Below are positions 48,591 to 62,839 of a stretch of 64,000 nucleotides of DNA, in pieces. The position numbers were made by a program, and so were the translations under genes. The stretch spans positions 248,001 to 312,000 of the forward strand of contig QPMI01000010.1 in NCBI GenBank assembly GCA_004431415.1, in the 5' to 3' direction. The notes under the pieces were generated by a model that worked only from the letters and a program-made list of their open reading frames with translations, ran no database searches and was not told where the DNA came from. The DNA comes from Cyanophora paradoxa (lineage: Eukaryota; Glaucocystophyceae; Cyanophorales; Cyanophoraceae). Numbering within the stretch: position 1 is the first letter of the stretch; each line of letters starts with the position of its first letter.

Positions 48591-51500
48591 ATGAGAACAG
48601 GCCGAAGCATGATGACGCCAAGAGTCGTGCAGCTGCTCGCTCTGGCTCTACAACTCTCTCTCATCGCCTCTCTGAGCGCTAGCGCGCATGCTCGCGGTCG
48701 TGATAGCTCCGGTAATCATAAGCTTTTTCATTATTGCCGATGCTCGGTGCGAGGCTGAAGGGGGAGGGGGGACATGTACGTGTACATGCGCAGGACATGG
48801 AAACGAGTGGTGGCGCTCGACGCACATTTCCGGATCTGGAAAACCGTTCCGGAGCCGCCCGGCGGAACTTGAGAACCACCATCAACTGCCGGGCTTCGAC
48901 CCGCAGCGACGCACAGACGAACGGGGTCACGTGCACTACGAGCACGCCGAGGTGCGAAGCGTGCCTTGCTGTACATGTATCGCACGCGCGCGATGCTTAA
49001 AATTACCCGTTGGCTCGCCATTTCCAGTGGCGGATGACTCGTGCCGGCAAACGGAGCCATTATCGGTGCGTTTGTGCATGCCGCTTACGTATACGTATAC
49101 ATCTGCGTAGTCAAGAAATGCGAATCTCGCAGGTACTCGGCGACGCAGACGGGAACTGTCTTTGAGCTCGATCGAGAGACGAGCGTTGTGGCCGTGCATT
49201 GCGCTCTTGCACCCGATATCGTTACCGTCGTGCTGGCCGGCCGTGGACCTGAGAACGCGACACATGCACATGCATACGAACATGGGCACGAACATGCCAA
49301 GAAGCTGCTAAGACCTGGCATGATCGTTGTTGGCAGCGAGCATTGGTTCGGTCGCTTGCCATTAAGTTTTATATTTCTATAGAAAGCAATATATACAGAA
49401 TACGTGAAGCGGTGTGTCGTAATCAAAGAATGCACAGGGGATGCGGGAAAGGCCCCGCGGTAGATGATCACGAGGATGCCGACGAAAGTGATCACGAGAC
49501 GCCGGCAACACACGTCAAGGTGCGATTTCTGCAGCATGCACATGCATATGGCTTTGCTATCGAACTCATGGAGTTTCTGAAGGCCGGGCTCATGGTCAAG
49601 ATTGTTGAGCTTCACATACACACATGTGCTGTTGACGTCAGCGTTGCACGTGCACACGCGGATGGAAGTCGCGGAAATGTTGTTCGCGGCACTTGTATTA
49701 CCATTAAGGGAGAACAAGCAGTTCTTGCGGTGCGCCTGCTGCTAGGAACCTGATCATGATCATGACTAGAATGAAAATCCACTCACAACTGTACGCATGC
49801 CTCGCATGTCTACATATATATCCAGGACATATTCAAACACCTCACATTGTCCTTCGTCACCGAGGATGCACATGGTTCACAAGATCGCGAGTGTGTCATA
49901 CGCGCACACTGATTTGTTTCCGAACATCACTTATCGCATCGTTCCCGGCCAGAGACTCCCGCCGCATCCCCCAGCATGTGTACCGTGCCCATGGGCCAGT
50001 CCGAGGGCACGACGAAGCAAAATTTGACGAATTCCATGAAGGCATGTGGAGCATTGCAAACCAAAACACATTCGTTGCAGCGCTGACCATGTTATCAGGT
50101 TTGGCACGCAAGGGACACATGCACGACATCATTCCGCGGCACTATCAGGCATCCAATTTGAACGAGCAAGACCGTAAACTGCATGCTTCCAGACGCCCCC
50201 ATTCTGACGCTCCCAGCGTCGGTAATCTGCATACGGACGCAAGATTTAGTTCTAGATCCCCCGATCCCGAAACCCGGACGGGTCGGATCAAAAGGCGAGC
50301 GGTCAAAGCGGTGAATGCGGAGAAAGTACAGGCCGAGGTGCGCTTAAGCGTTCTGAGCGCACGCACTCAGTTGGTTTTTCTATAGCTAATGCTCATTCAG
50401 TACGAGCTCGCCAAGAAAACAGGCAACGGCGCAGACCCGGTCAGCGATTACGTGGCATGGTCCATGAGAACTCAGAAATCCGATGAAATGCCAACCCACC
50501 TCATGGCATCCCAATACGGAGTTCCTGAAGCAGCGATGAGGAGCAGGCAAGCCAGAGGAGACGAGGCCAAAGAATCGGGGTGGACAAAATTTTGTAAGGT
50601 GAGATTCGCCGCGATAGCACTGGGGTGCCGCGTTGCCGTACGCGTCTTCTTGCAGATGGCATTTCGCAGGGATTTGTATCCATCGGAAAGAAAATTATTA
50701 GCTTCGTGAAGGATGTTGTACACGAGGTCGCAAATATTGCGAAGTGCGGCTTTTGTAATTCGAGAATAAACACGTGCACGCAAGTCTAAGATGCCGATGC
50801 CTGCTCAGAAAAGTGATTCACTTTGTAGTTGAGCTGCCCGTAAAAATTTTGAAAGTGATCGATGCTGCTACAGGTATCTGCTTTCGCTTCCAAATTGGTC
50901 TTTGCCCCGTCAATTCGCAATTCTAACTCCTTCGTCCCCTTGCTTTTGATCTCGCATGGCAGGCGGCGCTTTAAAATCCGTGGTAGAGGGTGCAGAAAGG
51001 TGCTTGCATTATGTAACTCGATTTTGACCGCTGCACCTTAACCAACTATCACTTACTTGGAGTATCTTCAGCGCCGTCAATGTATTGAAGTACGGAATCG
51101 ACACTGCTATCAATGCGGCACGCGCGCGGGCAACGTGAGCCGCGCTTTTTCAAGGATCCTGATGCAGCGTACAGGTCGAGTCTAGCATCAACTCTACACT
51201 CGACCTGGTCGCATTGGCACTGGATGCAGTAGCCTGTCTCGGAGGAGATTGGTACGATTTTGAAATCTGCATAGAAGGCGGTTTCGAATATTGTTCTTGG
51301 TACACGCACTTGCTGATACGACGATTCATGGCTAGCGACCTTACGTTCCGCAAGCCAACTTTTGGCGTTAGCTTCAATGTCAGTTCGTTTGCCGAATGCG
51401 GATGCATGCGCAATCACAAGGCATGTTTTTGATGCCGACGCCTCAGTTTGACGGCAACTCCCGCGCCCTCCTCGATGCCGCTTCAACAATCTCTTGACTA

Positions 51501-54500
51501 ATTTACAACTTCCGTGCTCATCGATATCATTGCAGAGAACTTCCACAGACAGATGATGAAGTGGGAGCCGATAGATCTAGGTGCATATGCACGCACCGTG
51601 ACAGCGCGGATTTCGCAAATTTGACGAATAGCAGACTTCAGTGTGGAAGCGGCGAAAGAAGGTTGATGAATATCTGAGCTTGTAAAGCTTCTGCGCAGCA
51701 TTATAAATTGAAAACCAATTTTGCAGCCGGAAATTCGAAAACCGAAGCGGTCGTCAATGTAGCCGGGAAAATCGTATTCGACGTGCGTGCTGTAATTAAT
51801 GCCATTATATTTAAAACGAAAGCTGCACCTATCATGTGCTTATGAGCGAATCACAGCCCGAGGAGCTTTACTTCTGGTCAGCTGTCCATTCAGCTTCTAG
51901 CGTTCTCGATATATTAATGTTAACGATTGCTCTGTGTGAATGGCATGCGCATGCACAGGGCGGGTACAGGCGCGTTTTTTGGGAATCCGCTGTTCCCTTG
52001 TAAACTTCACGTAGCTCATCCAGGATTTTTCAGGATTCAAATTTATGCTGAAAATCAAAAACTACGATCTGAAGCTCGTCTCTCTGAGCAAGTATGCTGG
52101 CAAGTTGATCTCGTTCTACTTCAATTCACTAAATGCGATGCTTGGTTTCTTGCATGAATATGTGTTTCGGCGCAGGCTTAAAAGCTTCTGCACAGTGCCG
52201 TCTAACTATTTCCATGTGCTTCTTTCTGGTCGGATTGCAAGATTACGAGATTGCTCGCGATCGCTCGAGCAACGCTCAAACACTAGCCTTGACTGATCGG
52301 TTTGCAGTAACATGCAGATTGGAGCCCAGAAGCCTATATGGCAGAAAGACTGGGATAAAAGCTTCTTCATAGTGCGCGAATCTCAGTCACAAATGCGCCT
52401 CTCTTTTCTTATGCGAATTCAGGGTCCTGTCATGGTCACAGTGAAACCTGAGGTTGTAATCAGCGTGGGCATATTTGGGGGTAGGCGAAATCTATTACAA
52501 TTGCTGGCGGATAAATCAAGTCGACGTCTTTCGCCAATGCTAACGCGTATGCCTGTTTTGCAGAGATATATGTGAATTGGGATCAATTGATTGGTATGAG
52601 GCTCGAGGCTGGCTTTGAACTTGGATTGAAATACGAAAACAACAAGTTGGCTCCAGTATGATCATTTCTGGTTCTTGCCCTATTGTTGGTCTTTAATTTG
52701 CCCATCTGTTTCAGATCGCCGGTGCGCAACTTAAGTGTGATCGTATCAACTGTACACGTACACATGAGGCTACCTTTTTCGGCGGAAATTGGCAGGCTGG
52801 ATGGACGGTGCGCTATAACTAACGATTTTTCCATAGCTGTAGTATAGCTATCGCTTTGTTCTGATTGTTGCAATTCCTCTGCTCAGATAAACCTCCTGTG
52901 GTTGAGGTTGGCTGTTCTGGTGTTCGAATTTATCATGCACTTTCATCGAAACCAACTTGAAGTCTGCGCAAATTATGTAGTTTCCAGAGATTGTTCCTCC
53001 AGACCAAGTTTGTGAGCTATTTTCGGCTTTGACTCAGCGATTGCACTTGCTGTTTGGCATTTCTGACTAGGATCGCCATACAGACATGAATTGCGTGATC
53101 CAAGTGGTCCCAGAAGGCAAGTACTATTCTGATTGCACCCCGCGGGTTAGTGTTGATCGGTGCAATCAGTGAACGTCCAGCTTGGAGTTTTTACTTTCAC
53201 GTAAGTGCCTTTGGATTAACAAGACGGTGTAGTTCTCGGTATCATGAGCCTCGAGCTTAAATATGCAGCAGGTTCCTGAAACTGGAAGTGCTTGTCACCT
53301 TGAAGTTTGGGGTGGTAAGAATTCGAAGACAAGTGATGTGCCGCCGTTTTTATTTTCAACGCATGCGTTCAAACACGTAGGTATTCACACCAGTCGGAAC
53401 ATCGAACGGAGCTGACGACACGTGTGTGGGAGGTGAGTTGATATCGCTCATGTACGAGGCTCATGTCGCTCATTCCGTGCACTGATGCCAATGGTGCTTG
53501 TCAGGAATACAGCTGTGGGTTGGGTTCGCATTCACAGATTCCTCCATCTGCAAATCTCATCTCACAAGTTCGCTGCTCCAATTAAACTCGCTGCAGGATC
53601 GTTCCGGTGAGCTCAAATCTCCAATCTTTACAGTAAAACCTGAGAGGTTGATTGCTTTTGTGATCGATTTCAGAGCATCGGGGCCCATCTTGTGCGTTGT
53701 TGCGCATGATACTTTGATCTGAACTCTGATGTTAGCTCAATGCGTGACTGGGTTTTACAGCAAATTGATGGTCGGTCTGAATTCCTATCTTAAGCTTTCA
53801 CGATGCTTTTCGTGCTTTCGCTAATTTCGATGACTCCGTCCTGCAGGACTCGTGCGTACGGAAATGAGATTGTTATGTGCGTGTAAAAAGCTGATCATGA
53901 GCAAATTTGTATCTTGCCCCGTAGGTGAAGATACCCGCGAGTGCTGCACTCACGTACACTCTCGCGTCGTGAGTTACTCACTCTTGTTCTGTCCCAAATT
54001 CGCAGCCGCTTATGCGCAATCGCAGGCACGATTTTAACAGAGACAGCAATATCTGGAAGCCAAAGATCGGTTCTCAATATCTGGATCAGATCGTGCTTTT
54101 CTCTACCGTTCGTCACCAATCCGTTCCCGGCTTTCGCAGTCGACTCTTGATGAATTTGTGCAGTGCGGGAATGCAGATCAGGGAGCGGACTCGGGCTCAG
54201 GCTCAGGAGCCGGGACAGGTTCAGGTTCGCTCTCAGGATCAGGCAACAAGCTCCTCAATATTACGAGCCGGTATGAATATGGCCCGCCATACTGCAAACA
54301 GCAGTATTGCTGTAGCTAGTCCTGATCGCCGACTATGTGGTCGGTGATTTCGTTCAGATCCCGAGACGCGCTCGAAGTCGGATGGGTGAGCTTGATCATA
54401 GAGTATTTATTTTTCGATTTTTCGATTTAATTGCCGGACGCAGCTCTACCCCGGCTCCCAGGCGCTTCAAGATGACGTCGTTGCTTTCGAAGTTCGTCTT

Positions 54501-57500
54501 CAATCTTGATACCAGAACACTGAAGAAACGCTCTTGAGCTCTATCTTCGAGCAGGCAGAGTATGGAGAGAGTGGGTCGACCTCAAAACAGAATACGTATA
54601 TTGCGGTTGCAGCGGCTTCCATGACGAGAAAGAGATACGAGTTGTTGACGAATCCGCAACTTCCTTTCTGGGTCGAGTCTGAGGAGGTGCAATTCAGCAA
54701 CGACGCATGCCCTCTCAGCCATGGGCTCGTCCTCCTTGTCGATTCCGACATCGGCAAAGCTATGTGCCAGTCCCTCGAGAGCGGCCTGACCAGCAACTAC
54801 GCCGCGTTTTTCAGCAACGTCATTGCTTCGGACATGCGAAGTGCCTATTCCTTTTCAATGAAGAACCTGAAGGAAGACACAGGTTCGCGTGTGCTATTCA
54901 CTCAAGCAACAGTCTAGATCTGACAAGAACCTGGATTCGTGCACGTACTTGCGCAGAATATGAAATCAAATTGTCTGGTACGTGTACAAAAGTCTCTGCA
55001 TATGCGGATGTACATCACTCCCACGAAAGCCCTGATGCACGCACGCAAAGCGGTTTTTGTTGATGGTGAAAAGCAAGAAGTCGAGTCTTTGAAGACCTTT
55101 ACGTTGGGTACGCCCGGTCTTTGCCCACTCAGGGTTCCGGTTGTTTAAAGACTTCAAATTTCGCAGCTCCTCCTGCTTTACCACCAAGCGACCTGCGAAT
55201 GTTGGTGCGTTCCGTTCGTAGGCGCACCTCATCAGTCCCCTGAAAAAGCCAACCGCAGGAAATCATCGCTGACTCACAAAACCCGGGACGCTTTGCTGCG
55301 TCTTTGGTGCGCTCCATGCCCCGGCCTATAGCTATCGCTATATATATATATATATATCTACAAGAGCATCTATAATTACGGCCTATACATCTTTATGTAA
55401 CAAGCGTATCGTTTGTGTGCTTTCGTTCAGACATGGACGCCAAATGCTGCGGTCCCGAAGCCGGCTGGAGCCTTCTTTCAGGTCTTTGCAATTGCGCTCC
55501 TTCTTTATGTACCTTCTGTCTCTCAATGATCATGATATCTCCAACAGGTTTTTATAAAGCCATTCCGGCAACCGCTGGAGGTTCCGAACCCCTGCGCGAA
55601 ACGGATGCGTCGCATTCCGTTTCGGTCCCCCTTGAGCTTAAAATCCTGCGAGCCGCAAGCCGGATACGCGCAGCCGCTCGACCCTGCAACTACCATCTTC
55701 CCTCCTAGACAGACTACACCATATCTGGATTACATACCCACTATGACAGCCGACGTCAGCACGCTGCTCGTGCGGGGTCTAAGCGCGGGGCTTGTCTACC
55801 ATTTTGAAGTGGCGCATGTGTTGCCGGAAAAGTATGACCCACAGCTGTTCGCGCCTGGAACACCATCCACTGTTCTACAGCTCCAGATGCCAGGTGCGTG
55901 CACGTGTACAAGATCGCTCGAATTCGAACTCAACTTCAAGCTTAAGGCTCATATTCATGTGTTGTGTGTGCTGCCAGGGCTTCCCGCGGCTGGCTTTATT
56001 ACTGGGAACACGTCCCTTCCTTTCGCTCTGAAGGTCGCGATACGAATTCGACGATTCTGTATACGAAGACTTTGAATCTAACATGCAAAAAGGTATCCCG
56101 ACTGGATTGCGGCGTTTTTAATGTCAGCTTCAGTCCGGCGCGCACGGGTTTTGGGGCTGCAGTCGCCGCCATTGCGAGACAGGCCGTCCTGAAGGTGCGC
56201 GGCCGGGCCACTGCAGGCCTAGGGCGCCCCAGTTGACGCTTCCGATCACATCGCTGCCCCCAATTGCAAGGTTTCGGACAACATTGGCGGCAAGGCTAAG
56301 TTCTTGACCATTGATTTGCTGCCCCTGAAGCCGTCATATGCTGTCTTTATCAATGTCTCTTCCGCGGTCATCAAGCGGACCGTGCAGCGCTCCTTTGTTC
56401 TGAATGCCGTGACTTCCGCTGGCTTCTCGCCGGATGCAGAGGGGAGCAATAAAGTCGCGCTGCTCGACCGACCCTGTTCCTCGGGCTCTTCCTCCAGTTC
56501 CTGCGCTCTGTGGCGCCTGGACGGTGACAGGGTTGAATATATCTTAACAGTCGTGATGTTGCCCTTCGGCTCACTGCGATCAATGCCTGCGTGCAGATGT
56601 CTTCATAGAGTGCCCTGAAGCGAGCTTCTCGGCGACGGCGTTCGACGAGGAGGAGATCCAGTGCGCAGATGCCGACGCTCCACAGGACGCGAGCAATATA
56701 CTGTGCATCGATGGCTCTGCAGACGACCCGATCCCCATCGCACGTCGCCATCTCCTCCTCTCGAGCGCTTCGGCACCTGTTTCTAGATCTGATGTGCAGA
56801 TTGGTGGTATGGAGACAGGGCACAGCTTCCCTTTCGGACGCCGCCGTGCGTCTCCGCGTTACTGCATTTATGTTTGTTCACGTGGAAGGGCCTTCGAATT
56901 CATGATCAGCTGACTCCACTGCGACAGTGCTTCAGGTGGACTCGGATACAGAGCTATTTAGTGACGAGCCGCCGCCGGCAACGGGACCAGACGAGGGCTT
57001 CCGCATCACCGACCCGCTCCCGATCGATCCCACGCTCGCGCGCGCCGCCGAGGCCGCCTATAGCCCGGCGGACCCAACAGCCATCGAACTCCCGATCGCC
57101 GGAGCGTTCCGAGCGACAGACATGTACAGGGCACCCGAGTACGATCCGAACAGTGCAGTCGCCAAGATGAAGAGAGACGTTGACCGCGCGACGCTGTTCA
57201 TGGCCACCAGACTGAAGCGGAACGCCACACAGCGTTACGTAAACACCGAGATAGACGTCGATCTCAGCAGGTCGCGCTGCCCGCCCGACTTCAAGTTTGC
57301 GGCTGGGCTCGGCCGAACACAGCGGGACTCGCTCTGCCCGTATCAAGTGGTGCGACGTTGCAAGGCGTTCCATGCGATGCATTCGACTGCGCTCAGCTTA
57401 AGCTTGCCCTTTGTGCAGACGGGCTACACGAAGGTGTGCGGCGTCTCTTCGACGCACGCGGTGCAGTTCCTGTTCACGGCCCCGCAATCGGCCCTCTACC

Positions 57501-60500
57501 GCTTCGATTCGTCCGCCTCAGCTTTTCCGACCATCATCGACCTCCGGAGCTTCGACTCGAATTCTTCGTGCGATCGCCTCGCCTGCACCAGACCATTCTA
57601 TTTAGGTCCGATATCCAGTGTAGCCGTCGAATGGCAGTGCTGACCAATGGGGACGCGCGGGTTCCTTATATCATACGTATGTACAGGCGTGAGCGGGACA
57701 GAGGCTGCAACCCAGGTCTCAGTCTTGACGTGGTACTTGAAGCAAGGGGCCGGCGTTGCGGTGACTGTGGCGGCAAACACCGGAGGCTGCGCCGAGGGCC
57801 CTGTCGTGCTCGAAATTGAGCTATATACGCCATACGACGACCGTGCGCCCACGCTTACGTCGGCTTTAGTGGGGCTCACGAGCCGAGCGGCTAATCAGCT
57901 TACTCTCAGACATCCTCGTCGATACCACCATAATAGAGGAGACGACGTTCAACGCATCCACAATCGCGCCGATTTCCGGCTCGGGGTCTCCTCCGCCCGC
58001 CGTGCTCTCTTCGATCAGCAACGCACTGGATTACGCCGCGTGGCGCATTGCGGAACGCTCCATATCGCGGCCGGTGCAGGCACGTGCGAGCGCCGTCCCT
58101 TGTTCGCCTCGTTTTTGAATGTACGTGCCTCCTTATCGGGAACCGCGGGTCGACTCCGTTTTCAGATTGGTATTTTCCTGATGGCGGGGAACTATTTTTT
58201 GAATTCAACTGGCCACGGCTGGTCGGTACCACAGACGGCTGCTGCGGCAGGCTCTACAATCTGGGTTCGCGATCGCCCCGTTTGCGCAAACCTACGCGTG
58301 TGGCGGCGGCTGGCTCAGGCCAACTTGTGATTGCACAGGTCCGGTCGCTCAGCGGCACGTTGAATGGACCCAAGTCAGCTGCCGACACCTTCGCAATCTG
58401 CCCCGTCGCCAGCGCTGCCTTTTTCTTCGGCCCCGCGAGCAGTTCGCCTCTCATCGTGCCCATGGTGCGAATAAATGCATCGATAACCGTGAGCATCTGT
58501 CGCTCTACTCGCTCTACCGACGCCTCCCAATCCTCTAGGGCCTTTCAATTGCCAACTGCTCTGGGAGCTACATCGATGCAATGGGTGCCGAGCGCCACAT
58601 GCCGCCGATCACAGTAAGCGGTTTGGCGGGCGTGACACTGCGAAACCTTGCGCTGGCGGGCAATTGGAACACGGGCGGCTCTGGCGGCTCCATCGTCGTT
58701 CAGGGCGGCGCTTCGGTTGTCATCTCTGGTTGCGCCTTCATTGGGGTGCGCTACTTCACAAGGACAATCCATAAGAACGCAGAGCGATTCAGTAACTCAT
58801 CTCTCCGCAGAACCGTGGGACGGGATCGGGAGGAGCCCTCGCAATTCTAGACGGAAGTTCCGCAACCGTCGTCAGCTGCGCATTTGCCAGAGTCCGTCGA
58901 CTTCTTATATAATATATCATCATATCTTCGCGATCGCACGATCATGATCAGATATAAGCTAAATATCAACATTGACATGACCGCTGTTGCAGAACTCTTT
59001 GTCTGAGATCGTGAGCTCTGGTGGCTCCGGCGGAGCAGTCGTCGTAGAGCAGAGCAGCGCCTTTTTCACGAATTGCACATTCAAGGAGGTGCGCCTGTTA
59101 GGTTTCGCAATCGCTGAATGCGCATGGCCACAGCGCAGCGGGCTTAAATTGGTTTCGCAGAATTCGGCGACTGCGGGCGGAGGCGCAATCTTTGCGCAAG
59201 GCGGAAGCATCTCGATCTCTAGCTCGTTATTTCAGCAGGCAAACCGCCCTTCGCACATGTACATGTACGAACTCAAGCGCATACTCAAATGCACGCATAT
59301 GCAGAACACCGCGGGGACGACTGGAGGGGCGATCGCAGCCAGCCGCTGCAAACTAAGCATTGAAGATACGATGTTGCAACGAGTGCGCATCTGGCGGCGA
59401 TGATCGTCTTTTTTAGCGTTTTGCTTATGACCATGATAACATGTTATCGGCTCAGAACACTGCATCAGTGCAAGGCGGTGCAATCGCTGTTTTGGACGGC
59501 TCCACATTCAGCTGCGCTCGTAGCTCTTTCTTGCAGAGCCAAGCCCCCATCGGTGCGCACAGCATGTGCACGATCCTCGACATCTACTGCATAAACAAAA
59601 CGTTTGGAATTCGTCAGGCGGCGCCCTCGTCGCCGGTGATCGCAATCAGGCGGCGGCAGGCCCGGTCACTTTCGAAGGCTGCTCTTTCCGGGTCGGCATG
59701 GGGCCAAACGCCGCACGGGCCTGCAGCTGCCCACGCTGATCTCGACCTGCGCGCATGTGCAGTCCAACGAGGCACTCTCGGCCGACTTGACCGCCACCAA
59801 CCGCGCTACGCGTTACGGCGGCGCCCTCGCCCTCTTCCGCGCCTCTGAGACGATCTCGATCCGTGGGGCGATCTTCGACTCAAACAGGGCCGATGGCGCC
59901 TCCTCCATCTTCGCCGCAACCCCCTTCGTTTTGCTGGAGTCTATTGTGACATCGGGTCTCGGGGACGCAATTTTTGTGAGCGATGCGAACGCCGAACTGA
60001 GCGAAGTAACCATCGCAAAGCATTTCAACGCACTGACCTCGGATCTAAATGGTAAGCAGCGCGCACGCGTGGATGTGCCGCTGTACGTAAGCTTCACATA
60101 TACCGTCGCCTGCATTCGCAGTCGGAGGTGCCGTTACTTGCACGGGAGCTTCGGCGTCGTTGCGATTATCGATGAGCACCTTCCGAGAGAATCTCGGCGC
60201 TGGACATGGTATTTGACTAACTATATAAACATATATACCTATCATAGTATATATTGATCGAGGCGTGGATGCGTGCCATTAATATATATATTGTGACTTT
60301 TACGTCTGCATCTTCAGGGGGCGCTGTCCTTGTACGCTCGGGGTGCAGCGCGGTCTTTACCAAGTCTCGCTTTGAGAGTGCGCTGAGTTACGTAAGTCAT
60401 GTCTTCTGAACTCACTCAATTGAACGTATCAGAGAATAGAGGTCTTACCGGAGGCGGTGTCGCTGTTGGTGTGCCTGGCGATAGCTCTGCCGATGCTGGC

Positions 60501-62839
60501 AGTGTCTCCTTCGTCAATGTCGGCTTCACGGAGAACGCGGTGAGCTGCCACCTATCTGTTACAAGCATTAAGGTTTCTGCAAACCTCCGCCGCCGTCGAC
60601 GTTTCCGCAGGCAAGTCCCTACGACCCCGATGATGCGCTGTACGCAGGCCCCAACAGGGGCTTCGGCGGAGGGCTCGCCGTCTTCGGCTCCACTTTGCCT
60701 GTTGCCGTATCGGGCTGCCTCTTTGTCAACAACACTGCCTTCACGGTCTCTTCGAGTTGTGATATCCCGTCATGCTTTGAACCTGCTGATCGGGTCCGGA
60801 ATCCGTTGCATGCAGGGTGGCGGCATCTTTGCCTCGAGCTCGCTGCACGTGACTGGGCAGCAGTCGATATTCATGTGCGTGTGTGATGCTGCGCACGCGT
60901 GCATGTGCTGGCGCACTGCAGCTGGTGTCTGATGTGTGCATATGACGCGCAGGGACAACATGGCAGGTTACCTGTGGTTTGACAGCGACGAAAGCAGCGA
61001 TCTTCAGAACGGCGGCGGAATCCTCGTCACGTCAGTAGAGCAGACAAGAAAGATCTCATTCGAAATAACAGACGCCGTTATCGTTCGCAACTTTGCAAGG
61101 GGTGTATACGGAGGCGGGATCGCTGTTCTGGGCACAAGTGATACCGTGCGAATCTCTATGAACGGGACAAAACTGCTCGTGCGCTGGCTACTCGTGGCTA
61201 TAAATTAATCTGTCTCTTCTTCAATTGCTGAGCCTGCATCCGCGACCATTGACAGAACAACGTTGTGATGTCGGACGACGGGCAAGGCGGAGGTGCGCAA
61301 TTTGCAAGGAGACGTATACAATCGCGCACATAAGCTTGTAATTGGACAAATATATAGAAGCTAATATATAAACATTTAGAGATATTTAAGCACACATCTG
61401 AAATCATGATCAGGTCTTTTTGTGGCCGAGGCGATGCTTGAGGAGGGATCGGACTTCGTGGCGACAGCAAATATGGCGCTGGGGGCATTCACGAACACTT
61501 TCTTCGGCGGGGAACTGAAAGCGATCGCGGACAACTACGCGCGGAACCCGCAGAATGCGAGGCCCACCAACAAAGCAGCCTTCAAGAGCTGCTTCGGGGT
61601 GCTCTGATGATGATTTGTATCACCTTGTTTATCATTGCAGGGTCCTGAAATTCGGGACATCTGCAGTGCACGCCCTGCCAGAAGTGCCAGCCGACAACGG
61701 GGCGATGTGTCTTCCCTGCTGACCTTGGTCTGCTCCCATGTCATCTTCAAGAGTCTTCCGCCTTGTATACGTGAGCGTGGCTCACGCACGGGCAGAGGAT
61801 TGGTGCCAATGGTCGGGAGCTTGCAACAAGGTCGGCACTCTGCTTCGAACTTTCTGCACATCTTACCCCGCTAATAATGGCACGAATCAGGACGCTTGTA
61901 AATTCGTGCAGATCGGCAATGCGGAGTTCGAGAGTTCAACGGGCTTCCAGACGCGCGCAGCTTCCGCGGCCTATTCTATAAGCTTCTCGCTTTCTTTCTC
62001 TTTCGAATAACCGTATTCGAATCTTCGCAGGATCCGCATCGATTTCGACTTTCCGTACACAGTGCCAACCTCGTCAGCTGCCGTCAACTGCACGAATTTC
62101 TTCCTGCCGGACTCGGCCAAGCTCCTCGGCACAGGTGCGCCAACTGCAGCCTGATTGCAGACGCGTTGCTGGCACGTGCACGGTCAATTCCTGAAGAACG
62201 CGACAGGAGCGCTGTGCGCCATCCAGTCGACGTCGGCACTCGCAGCCGTTGGAAGTCGAGCCCTCCTGCAATCGGGCAGCACCAGTACCCCAACTCGTCA
62301 GGTTAGTCGGGGCTGAGGCGCTGGCTTAAGCTTGCAGCTTGCGCCGGCCCCGGCGATCGATCGCGCTTGTGTGTTGATTGCGGGGCGATCAGCTGGTGAT
62401 CAGCCTGGGGGCGGGCTTCAATGTGCAGCCTGGCACCGTTCTTGAGCTAGATGCCGTGGGCCTACCGGTCCAGTATGGTGACATCTCAACGAACCCCATC
62501 GTACAGATTGCTATGGCCTGCCCCCATGCCAACCCCGCTGACCCCCCTTGCATGAATCATTGCCGCCGCTGACCGATCATACGCTCCGCGCGCTTTTTGC
62601 AGGCGGCACTACCAATATCCGCGCTGCAGGAGAAGCTGAGTCAGTTCAACGCCACCGGCGCAACGGCGGGGCGGGCCATGGCCGCCCAGGAGTCGCAGCA
62701 GCAACAGCGCGTCTCAACATCAGATGCGCGCGTCAACGCGACCCCCGACCTAGGCCTTAGCATCGTCACGGGCCTCGTGGCGTTCATAGTCGCTATTGCG
62801 CATGTTGCGTTGCACGGCGGGCGTCGGCAACCGATTTGA
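48591..62839 (+). CDS. Giant secreted/type I membrane protein with C-terminal beta-helix region
   Basis: Start ATG 48591 opens a signal peptide (VVQLLALALQLSLIASLSASAHA). Exons then join in frame through 49506: RGHGNEWWRSTHIS, WRMTRAGKRSHYR, a His-rich stretch (NATHAHAYEHGHEHAKK) and DDHEDADESDHE. Further exons follow, unrecognised but clean: WTKFCK, GFVSIGKKIISFVKDVVHEV (50601-50750), LPVKILKVIDAATG, SAVNVLKYGIDTAINAARA, STLDLVALALDAVACLGGDW (51190-51250), GPVMVTVKPEVVISVGIFGG, YVNWDQLIGMRLEAGFELGL. Later parts include a fibronectin-like stretch (LLVRGLSAGLVYHFEVAHV, near 55790), an acidic stretch at 56940, a beta-helix (58600-61200), Cys-rich segments (CTPCQKCQPTTGRC; DWCQWSGACNK) and a C-terminal membrane helix (LSIVTGLVAFIVAIAHVAL), stop TGA 62837-62839. 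Treating 14 kb as one gene is an inference: exons continue without a plausible end or new signal peptide. It could still be two genes. Confidence 0.6.
55334..55359. repeat. TA microsatellite in an intron
   Basis: About eight TA units (CTATATATATATATATATATC) lie next to CTATAGCTATCG palindromic words, between two exons of the giant surface gene. Confidence 0.75.
58600..61200 (+). other. Right-handed beta-helix (pectin-lyase-like) repeat region
   Basis: At least nine repeats of the GG-[AGS]-[IVL] type with following serine/threonine strands are spread over consecutive exons: GGSGGSIVVQGGASVVISGC, GSGGALAILDGSSATVVSC, GSGGAVVVEQSSAFFTNCTF, AGGGAIFAQGGSISISSSLF, TGGAIAASRCKLSIEDT, QGGAIAVLDGSTFSCARSSF, YGGALALFRASETISIRG, GGGLAVFGSTLPVAVSGC and GGGIFASSSLHVTG. 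This pattern is known from polymorphic outer-membrane proteins and other parallel beta-helix surface proteins. The exon rhythm follows the repeat. Confidence 0.8.
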
